Of a DNA stretch of 34,229 nt, positions 16,968 to 24,629 are shown piece by piece (position 1 is the first letter of the stretch; every line of letters starts with the position of its first letter). The stretch is from NCBI GenBank assembly GCA_013214355.1, contig JABSSL010000040.1, positions 47,180-81,408 on the forward strand, read 5' to 3'. The position numbers and the translations under genes were made by a program. The notes under the pieces were generated by a model. That model did not search any database and was not told the DNA's origin. It saw only the letters and a program-made list of their open reading frames with translations. This stretch comes from Saprospiraceae bacterium (GTDB lineage: Bacteria > Bacteroidota > Bacteroidia > Chitinophagales > Saprospiraceae).

Positions 16968-17080
16968 TAGATTTTGATGGCCGTCCAATGGTGGCCCTTC
17001 TGATAAAAATCGGAAGTAGCTGACTAGACGGTCCTTTAGGTGTTCGATTGGAAGTAGGCTCATTTTGGGGGCTATAAGCT

Positions 17081-17230
17081 ATGGCTTATGGGCACTTGCG
17101 GGAACAAACTCCCCATCACTCTATACAACTCTTATCCCAAACTATTGATTTCGACATCCCTGAACAAGAGATGAAGTTCGTAGTCCAATTTGATTTACCG
17201 ATCGAACAAGCTGGAACAAGCCTGCCTTAG
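17081..17230 (+). pseudogene. Possible remnant reading frame
   Basis: A 49-codon frame from ATG 17081 to TAG 17228-17230 reads like real protein (DFDIPEQEMKFVVQFDLP) and continues in frame without a stop for 24 more codons after the TAG, to TAA at 17303. It fits a decayed gene fragment with an internal stop, but could be chance. I do not recognise a family. The rest of the 16906-17561 gap holds the terminator at 16934-16967 and nothing else I can assign. Confidence 0.25.
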
Positions 17231-17561
17231 GATCGAACCGACTTATCTACCATCCGTCCTGGAGGAAAATTGAAACCAAACGCTCATTTAGAAGTACTAG
17301 ATAGGTAAGTTTTTTGTGAAAAAGGCCGGCTTATCTAAGCCCCAAATTTCAGCTAAGTCTACAGTAACATGCTTATATGGAGGAAGCCTTGAGCAAAACC
17401 GCAGGCTCTGACTTTTGATGCTCTCGTTTTCTCTCAGGATTCAGGGAAGTTCCTCGCGACTCCTTGTTATCTGAAGCTTAAATTCGGATGGAATGTCCTT
17501 GGATTTCTTCCGATTCTCATTGATATATTACATTTTTACGCCCTCAAATAACATTCTCGCC

Positions 17562-19214
17562 ATGTTAAGCAAACAAATTCCTACCACTACAGCTGCGTGG
17601 AGCGCATTGCAAGCTCACTTTTCTGACATCAGTACGATGGAGATGAAGTCACTCTTTGCAGAAAACCCGGATCGCTTTGATAAGTTTTCTATCCAATTTG
17701 AGGATCTCCTGCTAGATTACTCTAAAAATCGGATTACCCAGGAAACAATGGATCTCTTGATTCATTTGGCCAAGGAAACTGACCTTCCGGCCAATATCGA
17801 TGCCCTATTTGCGGGCGAAAGAATTAATCAGACAGAAAATCGAGCTGTATATCATATGGCCTTGCGACATCAAGGGGCAGAGGCAATGAAGGTGGATGGT
17901 GAAGATGTCATGCCAGCGGTTCGCAAGGTCCTCGACAAGATGAAGGGGTTTACCGCACAATTACATGGCGGAGAATGGAAAGGTTACTCCGGTAAAACCA
18001 TTACAGATATCGTCAATATTGGTATTGGTGGTTCTGATCTCGGGGCCGTTATGGTGACGGAGGCGCTTAAGCCTTACTGGGTAGAGGGAATACGGGCCCA
18101 TTTCGTTTCTAATGTCGATGGAACAGACATTGCAGAAACTTTAAAGGGTTTAGATCCAGCGCGCACCTTATTTATCATTAGCTCAAAAACCTTTACGACC
18201 CAGGAAACCATGACGAATGCGCATACGGCAAGGACTTGGTTTCTGGAAACTGCAGAAAAAGAAGAATTTGTAGCTCAACATTTCGTAGCTGTTTCTACGA
18301 ATGCGGAGGGGGTACAAGCCTTTGGTATGGCAGCTGAGAATATGTTTGAGTTCTGGGATTGGGTAGGTGGTCGATATTCCTTGAGCTCCGCCATCGGTTT
18401 GTCTATTGCTTGTACGATTGGATACGATAATTTTGCCCAATTACTTGGCGGTTTGTACGCCATGGACCAACATTTTAAGCAGGCACCTTTAGAGCAGAAC
18501 ATACCTGTTATTCTGGCCTTAATCGGTATTTGGTACAATAACTTTTTTGGAGCCGAGACGGAGGCCATTTTACCTTATGATCAATATTTGCATCGGTTCC
18601 CAGCCTACTTTCAGCAGGGTAATATGGAAAGTAATGGTAAGTATGTAGATCGAAATGGGAACAAAGTAAGTTACCAAACCGGTCCCATCATCTGGGGCGA
18701 GCCTGGAACAAATGGCCAGCACGCTTTTTACCAGCTCATCCACCAAGGAACAAAATTGATTCCTTGTGACTTTATAGCTTCGGCAAACAGCCACAATGCC
18801 ATTGGTCAACACCATCCCATCCTCTTGTCCAATTTCTTTGCCCAGACGGAGGCATTGATGAAGGGTAAAACAGCTGATGAGGTGCGAACTGAATTGGAAA
18901 AGGCTGGAAAATCTGAGGAAGAAATTAAAAAATTGCTTCCCTTCAAGGTTTTTGAAGGCAACAAACCGACTAACTCTATTTTACTCAAGCGCTTGACCCC
19001 TCATACCTTGGGGCTGCTGATAGCTATGTATGAACACAAGATATTTGTACAAGGAGCCATCTGGAATATCTACAGCTTTGATCAATGGGGCGTAGAATTA
19101 GGCAAGCAATTGGCGAAAGGGATTCTTCCAGAATTAACGGGAGAGGAATCCATTAGCAGTCATGATGCCTCAACCAATGGCTTGATCAATGCCTATAAGC
19201 GCATGCGAGAGTAG
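17562..19214 (+). CDS. pgi: Glucose-6-phosphate isomerase
   Basis: Cytoplasmic enzyme interconverting glucose 6-phosphate and fructose 6-phosphate in glycolysis and gluconeogenesis. It has 550 residues, the standard length of the long bacterial/eukaryotic form. Both family signatures are present: [16 protein letters not shown] (about 266-281) and [17 protein letters not shown] (about 504-520). The catalytic Glu is E380 in [12 protein letters not shown], and the phosphate-binding [11 protein letters not shown] and [12 protein letters not shown] motifs are intact. The frame extends upstream to an ATG at 17493; I chose the ATG at 17562 because the enzyme family begins here ([13 protein letters not shown]) and the preceding 23 residues are unlike the family. 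It is monocistronic, with gaps on both sides. Confidence 0.96.
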   Translation: MLSKQIPTTTAAWSALQAHFSDISTMEMKSLFAENPDRFDKFSIQFEDLLLDYSKNRITQETMDLLIHLAKETDLPANIDALFAGERINQTENRAVYHMALRHQGAEAMKVDGEDVMPAVRKVLDKMKGFTAQLHGGEWKGYSGKTITDIVNIGIGGSDLGAVMVTEALKPYWVEGIRAHFVSNVDGTDIAETLKGLDPARTLFIISSKTFTTQETMTNAHTARTWFLETAEKEEFVAQHFVAVSTNAEGVQAFGMAAENMFEFWDWVGGRYSLSSAIGLSIACTIGYDNFAQLLGGLYAMDQHFKQAPLEQNIPVILALIGIWYNNFFGAETEAILPYDQYLHRFPAYFQQGNMESNGKYVDRNGNKVSYQTGPIIWGEPGTNGQHAFYQLIHQGTKLIPCDFIASANSHNAIGQHHPILLSNFFAQTEALMKGKTADEVRTELEKAGKSEEEIKKLLPFKVFEGNKPTNSILLKRLTPHTLGLLIAMYEHKIFVQGAIWNIYSFDQWGVELGKQLAKGILPELTGEESISSHDASTNGLINAYKRMRE

Positions 19215-19317
19215 CTTGTAAAGCTTTAATTCATAAAAAATTTCAAAGCGACCCAACCTTTCCATTTTCTTTACCTGTCTTACCCAGCAGTAAGAAAGCT
19301 TACAATAAGAGATATGG

Positions 19318-19354
19318 TTGTTTAGCTTCCATTTTAGGGGGAAGATAGATTTTG
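19318..19354 (+). promoter_or_regulatory. Weak candidate promoter of the sigma-factor operon
   Basis: TTG (19318-19320), 25-base spacer, then TAGATTTTG (19346-19354), which has one extra base relative to TAnnTTTG. It lies about 70 bases before the first gene of the operon. Confidence 0.25.
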
Positions 19355-19425
19355 CAAGCCCGTCCGCATTTACTTAAATTGCTGGACCGACTCGAATCAC
19401 CCGAATATTTGGAAACTAGCTAGCT

Positions 19426-20457
19426 ATGAAATTTTATCAACTATTGCTCCTATCTCTGTTTAGTTGCATTTCCCTCTATGGCCAAAGCCAAGATACCCTG
19501 GACGTAATCTACCTGAAAAATGGCATGATCATGGAAGGTTTAGTCACTAACTTCAAGGAAGATCGTTCCTTAAAGTTATCACTACCGGGTGGTGTGAAGA
19601 TGGGAATTCGATTGGAAGATGTCGATAGTATCAAATGGGTGAATAAGTTGTCCGATTCCCAAATGATGGATACCCAACAGGCCATCAGGATGAGCAGGGT
19701 ACAGCTACAGATGGGACAAGGAAATCTTTCTATTCCGTTGATTGAAACCGTCTATTTGAATGATGGACAAATTATCGTGGGTAGAATTGATTCCTACAGG
19801 AAGGGAGAGCAGCTAAGAATGTACGATCAGGCGGGTAATGAATTCGTTTTTAAGGATGCTGATATCCGACGAATTGTACAAGATGTCGATCGGCCAACGC
19901 TCAAGAGATACCTTCGTCAGCGAAGAAGAATGATGCGCCCCTTCAACTATGCCTTTACAGAGAAGGGAATGTACTATGAACTATCCCTGAGCACTTTCAC
20001 TAGTGATACGGATATTGATGAACCAGACGAGACGGCAGTAGGGATACATTTTGCCATGGGGAAGCAATGGAATAGAAAGATCGGAACAGGGATCGGAATA
20101 GGCCTAGATGGATACAACTCATTCGGCAGTGGGACTACCTTGATGCCCTTGTATCTACAAGCTAGGGGATATTTTCGAAAAAAATGGCAATCTCCATTTT
20201 ACCTGCTAAACGGAGGCTATTCAGTTGCAGTAGGAGGAGATACGGAGGCCTTTCAGATTGAGGCAGAAGGTGGCTGGATGATTCATCCGGCATTGGGCTG
20301 GCGATTTGGCGCCTCAGCGAAGAGTAACTTTACCATTGATTTGGGCGTCAAATATCAAGAAGCATACATCGAACGAATCTCCAATTTTAATGGAGATCTG
20401 GAAATTAGAGATATACTGTACAGGCGATTTACATTACGTTTTGGGCTGGTTTTTTAG
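19426..20457 (+). CDS. Outer-membrane protein with two N-terminal beta repeats and a C-terminal barrel
   Basis: Unassigned 343-residue exported protein. Signal peptide at 1-19 (ends LYGQ). Two related segments follow: residues about 26-70 (DVIYLKNGMIMEGLV ... EDVDSIKW) and about 107-152 (ETVYLNDGQIIVGRI ... DADIRRIV). Each has the form hydrophobic strand, L-x-N/D-G, G-x-I/V, then an acidic D-x-I turn, like a small Sm/SH3-type beta domain. A basic stretch (about 160-175) leads to a barrel-like region ending in FTLRFGLVF, with a C-terminal Phe typical of outer-membrane insertion. The sigma-factor gene follows after 20 bases, so it is probably the first gene of that operon and may be a sensor or regulated target. 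Function not known. Confidence 0.7.
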   Translation: MKFYQLLLLSLFSCISLYGQSQDTLDVIYLKNGMIMEGLVTNFKEDRSLKLSLPGGVKMGIRLEDVDSIKWVNKLSDSQMMDTQQAIRMSRVQLQMGQGNLSIPLIETVYLNDGQIIVGRIDSYRKGEQLRMYDQAGNEFVFKDADIRRIVQDVDRPTLKRYLRQRRRMMRPFNYAFTEKGMYYELSLSTFTSDTDIDEPDETAVGIHFAMGKQWNRKIGTGIGIGLDGYNSFGSGTTLMPLYLQARGYFRKKWQSPFYLLNGGYSVAVGGDTEAFQIEAEGGWMIHPALGWRFGASAKSNFTIDLGVKYQEAYIERISNFNGDLEIRDILYRRFTLRFGLVF

Positions 20458-20477
20458 AGACCGAAGTCTAGCTGTTT

Positions 20478-21038
20478 ATGTTTAAGAAAAAGGTATTGTC
20501 CGAAAAAGAGTTAGTAGAGGCTTGTGTCGCCAACGATAGGCGTGCACAGGAAGAGCTGTTTCGACGGTTCTTTCCTACTATGATGCGTATGTGCATGCGC
20601 TACGCTGATGATCGAGACGTTGCGATGGAAATCGTCAATACCGGTTTCCTGCGTGTTTTCAAAAAACTACACACCTTCTCCTTTTCCGGTTCGCTGGAAG
20701 GGTGGATCCGCAGATTGGTCTTCCACAGTCTATCGGATCATTTCAAAAAGCAAACAAGATCGGTGCATTTCCTATCGATTGAGGATCGAGATGCACCACA
20801 CGAATCAACTGCCCTTGACCAATTGTTTTGGGAAGATATCATCAAGTTGGTGGACTATTTACCGGCTGCGAGCAAAGAAGTATTCTGGTTATATGCTATT
20901 GAAGGCTATTCTCATGCAGAGATTGCTGAGCGTGTAAATATCAGTGTGGGTACTTCCAAGTGGCATTTGTCTAATGCTCGTTCTAAATTGAAAAAACTAG
21001 TCCAACAAGTTAATAACCGAACAAATTATGCTGGATAA
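20478..21038 (+). CDS. ECF-type RNA polymerase sigma factor
   Basis: Sigma-70 family protein of the extracytoplasmic-function group, 186 residues, directing RNA polymerase to a regulon not visible here. Region 2 is at about 15-95 (EELFRRFFPTMMRMCMRYADD, GSLEGWIRRLVFHSLSDHFKK). Region 4 is at about 120-175, with the helix-turn-helix YSHAEIAERVNISVGTSKWHLSNARSKLKK. There is no extra C-terminal domain. The upstream outer-membrane gene ends 20 bases before. The downstream gene starts at 21028 inside the last codons (overlap 11 bases, ATG within TATGCTGGATAA), a sign of translational coupling, as usual for a sigma factor and its regulator. Confidence 0.9.
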   Translation: MFKKKVLSEKELVEACVANDRRAQEELFRRFFPTMMRMCMRYADDRDVAMEIVNTGFLRVFKKLHTFSFSGSLEGWIRRLVFHSLSDHFKKQTRSVHFLSIEDRDAPHESTALDQLFWEDIIKLVDYLPAASKEVFWLYAIEGYSHAEIAERVNISVGTSKWHLSNARSKLKKLVQQVNNRTNYAG

Positions 21039-22431
21039 CAGGAATAGCGGATTGGATCCCAGCTTTATTGATAATGCCTGGGAAGATATGCGCAGGCAAT
21101 TGGACGAAGCCATGCCGGTCGAATCTAAGAAACGTCGCCCCGTCTTGGCCTGGTGGTGGTGGGGTGCTGCCCTTTTATTGCCAATTATGATCGGACTGGG
21201 ACTATATCCTCGGACCGCGGCTCCCAAGCTACAGGCGCTTCCAATCCCCGGCCAAGGAAAAGCCATTGCCGGCCCGCAAATCCAGCAGCAAATGGCACCA
21301 GTAGAAGCCGTAGTAGATATCGAAAACTCAACTCATTCTTCACTAAATTCTTCTATTAAACCTCCAGTAATATCGAAAAGAACACTTACAACTAATTCCC
21401 CAGTTTCCCCTCAGATAGTCAATGATCAAGCAACGAAATCCATAGTGGATGTGAAACCTCAATCACCCACTCGCCAAGAACCAGCCCTGGAACCTAAGCG
21501 GCCCAATACCCAGGCAGGAACCCCTAAAACCCTAACGCCCGCCAAGAATATAGCGAGCAATCGACAATTGCTTCCCTTGTTGGAAGCTATCCCTACAGCT
21601 TTAACGACGGAATTGCCCACGGATGACTTAAGCTTCCAGATGGATCCCAAAGCCTCACCCGTCAATAGCCGATATATGCTAGAGATGGGAACTTCTACTC
21701 GTAGCTTCCTGGCCTTAGATGGTTTCTTCATAGGCTTGAATAAGGAATGGCAAAGGACTGAAAGCCGTTGGTCTTTTGGGGCGGGAATTCACTATCGACA
21801 GCAGATATTACCTTTCGAAACTTCTGATTTATTGAAGGTGAGGACCACACGTTCAAATAATGCAGATCAGCTAGATTCTCCGATTAATCAAGAAGCCAAT
21901 ACCGGTGGTTTTGAGTATGTAGATTTTTCTACTGGGGTAGCGAGGTTCGCTTCTGGCGATAGTTCCATCAATGTGCCGATCAATAGCCTGAACCTAATCC
22001 AAAGATTACATTACCTAGAGATTCCCACGCAGGTTAATTATAAATTAGGGCGAAGATGGGAGACATTTGCGAGTGTTCGATTCTCCTATTTGGCGAAGGC
22101 TTATTTGGAACATACAGATCGTCCAGTGGGAACTGCAACGGAGGACTTTGCTTTCAATAACAACGGCGGTGGTAGTGGCCAAGTTGGGGTTCCTCCACTC
22201 AGCTCCTACGCCAATGATCTGGATTCAAATATTAAAATCGGCAGCAATACGAATGATTTTCATCGTTTTATGCTTTCCGGAGCTATCGGTTTTACCTATT
22301 ATCCCTCTCCGCGAATGGGCTGGCGATTACAGTACAGCAGCACGCCAGTTAGCTTGTACAACATAGGTTCGATCAATATTAGGGATCAATGGCTTGGCAC
22401 TTCTCTAATCTGGCGATTTGGAGGGAGGTAA
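21028..22431 (+). CDS. Putative anti-sigma-type protein: cytoplasmic segment, one membrane helix, Pro/Thr linker, C-terminal beta-barrel
   Basis: 467 residues. Residues 1-38 are polar, probably cytoplasmic, with the W-x2-M-x3-L-x3-MP pattern (AWEDMRRQLDEAMP) common in short sigma-linked proteins of Bacteroidota. Residues about 39-60 form one membrane helix that includes four successive Trp. About 150 residues rich in Pro, Thr, Ser and Gln (61-210) have no predicted fold and look like a periplasmic spacer. Residues about 215-467 are a PorT/OMP-type barrel with strands YMLEMGTSTRSF, WSFGAGIHYRQQ, IPTQVNYKLG, FMLSGAIGFTYYP and the end SLIWRFGGR. The ATG overlaps the sigma-factor gene. Role as sigma-factor regulator is inferred from position and topology; no classical zinc anti-sigma motif is present. 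Confidence 0.75.
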   Translation: MLDNRNSGLDPSFIDNAWEDMRRQLDEAMPVESKKRRPVLAWWWWGAALLLPIMIGLGLYPRTAAPKLQALPIPGQGKAIAGPQIQQQMAPVEAVVDIENSTHSSLNSSIKPPVISKRTLTTNSPVSPQIVNDQATKSIVDVKPQSPTRQEPALEPKRPNTQAGTPKTLTPAKNIASNRQLLPLLEAIPTALTTELPTDDLSFQMDPKASPVNSRYMLEMGTSTRSFLALDGFFIGLNKEWQRTESRWSFGAGIHYRQQILPFETSDLLKVRTTRSNNADQLDSPINQEANTGGFEYVDFSTGVARFASGDSSINVPINSLNLIQRLHYLEIPTQVNYKLGRRWETFASVRFSYLAKAYLEHTDRPVGTATEDFAFNNNGGGSGQVGVPPLSSYANDLDSNIKIGSNTNDFHRFMLSGAIGFTYYPSPRMGWRLQYSSTPVSLYNIGSINIRDQWLGTSLIWRFGGR

Positions 22432-22548
22432 TCCTCCAACAGCAAAGTACGGATGATTCAATTCTATACCATTGTCTGACTTAAAGGCATCTAAAACGCT
22501 TTTTCTACGTTAGAATAGAGGTACCTTAAACGGATGAACTAACTTACT

Positions 22549-23316
22549 ATGAGAGTCTTAATCCCCTCTATCCTGATTAGTCTAGCCCTTTTATGTGTCT
22601 TGGCTTGCAATAAGCGTGTTATCCAGGAACCCAGTCTGGATTTTGGCTATGAATATTTTCCACTTGCCGTAGGTGATTTTTGGGAATATGAGGTTGATTC
22701 CTTCATTTATCGCCCGGGACAAAATGGTGGCGTTGCCATTGATAGCATTCAGTCCCAGCTGCGCGAAATTGTGGTAGATACCTTTCGTGACAATGCCAAT
22801 CTCCTCAACTTTATCGTTGAACAATATACTCGTCGATCGGATAATGATCCTTGGCAGGTTCGCAATGTTTTGCGCCTGGCTCGAAATGAGGAGCAAGCCT
22901 TCCGGGTGGAGGATAATTTGCGATTTTTGAAAATGGTATTTCCGCCCAATACCAATCGATCCTGGCCTGGTACCAACTATTTTGATGAGTTTACTGCCGT
23001 TCCTGTAGCTGGAGGCGATATAGAGGTGTTTAAAGGATGGGAATCAACGATTTTGAGTCAAGAGGGAACTTGGCAAGCGGGAGATTTAGATTTTGGGGAA
23101 GTTCTAGAAATAGAAATCGCTGATTTCAACACTTTTATTGAGCGAAGAGAAGGGAAGGAGTATTATGCCAAAGGAGTGGGGTTAATTTCCAGAAGTCTTA
23201 CTATTTTTGACACGCAATGCCAGATCTGCTGTGGGGGAGATTGTGGAGATCTACCCTGGGAAGAGAAAGCGGAACTAGGTTTTGAAGTGCAACAAAGACT
23301 CATTAGGTATAAATAA
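22549..23316 (+). CDS. Hypothetical lipoprotein
   Basis: 255 residues. Signal with lipobox CVLAC gives lipidated Cys20. The mature part is beta-rich and begins with YFPLAVGDFWEYEVDS, a pattern seen in many Bacteroidota lipoproteins of unknown function. A Cys-rich motif DTQCQICCGGDCGDLPW (about 222-238) near the C-terminus has four Cys and may form disulfides or bind metal. It starts 117 bases after the barrel/anti-sigma gene, so it could be the last gene of that operon or have its own promoter. I cannot assign a function. Confidence 0.75.
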   Translation: MRVLIPSILISLALLCVLACNKRVIQEPSLDFGYEYFPLAVGDFWEYEVDSFIYRPGQNGGVAIDSIQSQLREIVVDTFRDNANLLNFIVEQYTRRSDNDPWQVRNVLRLARNEEQAFRVEDNLRFLKMVFPPNTNRSWPGTNYFDEFTAVPVAGGDIEVFKGWESTILSQEGTWQAGDLDFGEVLEIEIADFNTFIERREGKEYYAKGVGLISRSLTIFDTQCQICCGGDCGDLPWEEKAELGFEVQQRLIRYK

Positions 23317-23393
23317 CAAGATTTCGCTCTACCATTAGAATCTCATTTCCAAGACTTAGGAAATTTGGTGCTGATGACGGTGCGAAGCTGCAA

Positions 23394-23924
23394 ATGTATA
23401 TGGCAAAAACCTCTTTGCAAGAAGTTGGAAAATTGGGCAAGACCTTTGGCTTTGATGGGACGCTCAAAGTAAAAATCGAAAGCTCATTCCTTGCTCAGCT
23501 AGAAACGGCTGAAGTCGTATTTATAGAAACAGCTGGCAACAAGCTTCCTTATTTCCTGGAAAAAATCTCCCAGGAGAATCCCACCACCATCAAGTTTGAG
23601 GATGTAAATTCCAAAGAGGAGGCTCAGGTCATCTCTGGGCAAAAGCTATTCTTGGAATTGGAAGCGGAGGAAGTCAAGGGGCCATTGGGCATGACTGAAA
23701 TCAGCCACTGGACGGATCTCGTCGATTTTCGATTGGAGGATGAAAAGGCAGGTCCCTTGGGTGTAATAGAAGAAATATATGAGTTGCCCCAGCAATGGAT
23801 GGCCAGTATAGATTACCAAGGAGAAGAAGTATTGATCCCACTCAATGAAGCCTTTGTAAAAGGTATCGATCCCTCAGAAAAAGTAGTGTTTGCGAGCTTG
23901 CCAGAGGGTTTACTAGACCTGTGA
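23394..23924 (+). CDS. rimM: Ribosome maturation factor RimM
   Basis: Cytoplasmic 16S rRNA processing factor that binds ribosomal protein S19 and helps mature the 30S head; 176 residues, the normal size. The N-terminal RimM domain has EVGKLGKTFGFDGTLKVK (about 11-28). The C-terminal PRC-barrel domain has DLVDFRLEDEKAGPLGVIEEI and the closing LIPLNEAFVKGID ... LPEGLLDL. The ATG at 23400 is an equally possible start two codons later. In many bacteria rimM sits with rpsP, trmD and rplS; here none of these is adjacent. Its 3' end overlaps the converging udk gene by 12 bases. Confidence 0.88.
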   Translation: MYMAKTSLQEVGKLGKTFGFDGTLKVKIESSFLAQLETAEVVFIETAGNKLPYFLEKISQENPTTIKFEDVNSKEEAQVISGQKLFLELEAEEVKGPLGMTEISHWTDLVDFRLEDEKAGPLGVIEEIYELPQQWMASIDYQGEEVLIPLNEAFVKGIDPSEKVVFASLPEGLLDL

Positions 23925-24539
23925 TCCATCCAACCTGGCTCGCAGGAATCCTGCTAGGACCTCCATGCCCATATCAAATCCAATATTATTGTTAATGATC
24001 AAATCCGCTTCTTCGATGTAGGGCTTAATGTACTTTTCGAAGGTGGGCAGTACATGATGTTCATATCGGTACAAGACATCATCAAGCGGATAATTTCGTT
24101 CCACTCGATCCCGCTTAATCCGTCTGATTACTTTGAGGTTTTCTTTGGCATGCAGGAAGACCTTCAAGTCCAATAGTTGTTTGATCTTCTTATAATGAAA
24201 AACGAAGAGTCCTTCCACGATTAGGATGGGTGCAGGGTGAAAAGTGAGCATTTGGGGATTTGCCTTTTCATTGTTAAAGGTGTATTCTACCCTTTCTACT
24301 ACTTCCCCTGCAATCAAACGCTGGATGTCCTTGTAGAAGGCTTTTTTATCAATAGACTTGGGACGATCAAAGTTTTTAATGCCGTTGGCATCTATTTCCT
24401 GCATGTCCCGAGGGAAATAGTAGTCATCTTGAGAGATCACGCAAATATCATCCCGCTCAAACCGCTCGCTGAGTTGACGGATGAACGTAGTTTTGCCAGA
24501 CCCGCTACCGCCGGTTATCCCAATAATTAGTGGTTTCAT
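23913..24539 (-). CDS. udk: Uridine kinase
   Basis: Cytoplasmic kinase of pyrimidine salvage, phosphorylating uridine and cytidine; 208 residues, typical. The P-loop is GGSGSGKTT (10-18). The substrate region QDDYYFPRDMQEIDANG and NFDRPKSID is characteristic of uridine kinases, as are EGLFVFHYKKI and RIKRDRVERNYPLDDVLYRYE (lid). The ATG at 24539 is clear. It runs opposite to rimM and overlaps its 3' end. A TAnnTTTG box directly upstream (24557-24564) suggests its own promoter. Confidence 0.93.
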   Translation of the reverse strand: MKPLIIGITGGSGSGKTTFIRQLSERFERDDICVISQDDYYFPRDMQEIDANGIKNFDRPKSIDKKAFYKDIQRLIAGEVVERVEYTFNNEKANPQMLTFHPAPILIVEGLFVFHYKKIKQLLDLKVFLHAKENLKVIRRIKRDRVERNYPLDDVLYRYEHHVLPTFEKYIKPYIEEADLIINNNIGFDMGMEVLAGFLRARLDGSQV

Positions 24540-24556
24540 GTGCCAGTATTATGGCG

Positions 24557-24591
24557 CAAAAATAAAAATATTCTTCCCGTCAAAGAATATT
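24557..24591 (-). terminator. Hairpin terminator of the histidine kinase, overlapping the udk promoter box
   Basis: AATATTCTT (24567-24575) and AAGAATATT (24583-24591) form a perfect 9-bp stem with a 7-base loop. On the minus strand it is followed by TTTTATTTTTG, a T-rich tract, as in an intrinsic terminator for the kinase ending at 24630. The same tract contains TATTTTTG (24564 down to 24557), an exact TAnnTTTG box 17 bases before the udk ATG, with TTTG 16 bases upstream of it. The segment may thus end one transcript and start the next. Confidence 0.6.
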
Positions 24592-24629
24592 CGACAGGAC
24601 ATCCTGCTGAAGATGTTTTTAAATCATCT

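Noticed and set aside
17493-17561. Upstream extension of glucose-6-phosphate isomerase
   Set aside because: The extra 23 residues are unlike any isomerase N-terminus; the ATG at 17562 gives the standard start.
22418-22439. TTGGAGG/CCTCCAA inverted repeat as a terminator after the barrel gene
   Set aside because: It overlaps the last codons and stop, has only 7 bp and no T tract; the lipoprotein gene may be co-transcribed through it.
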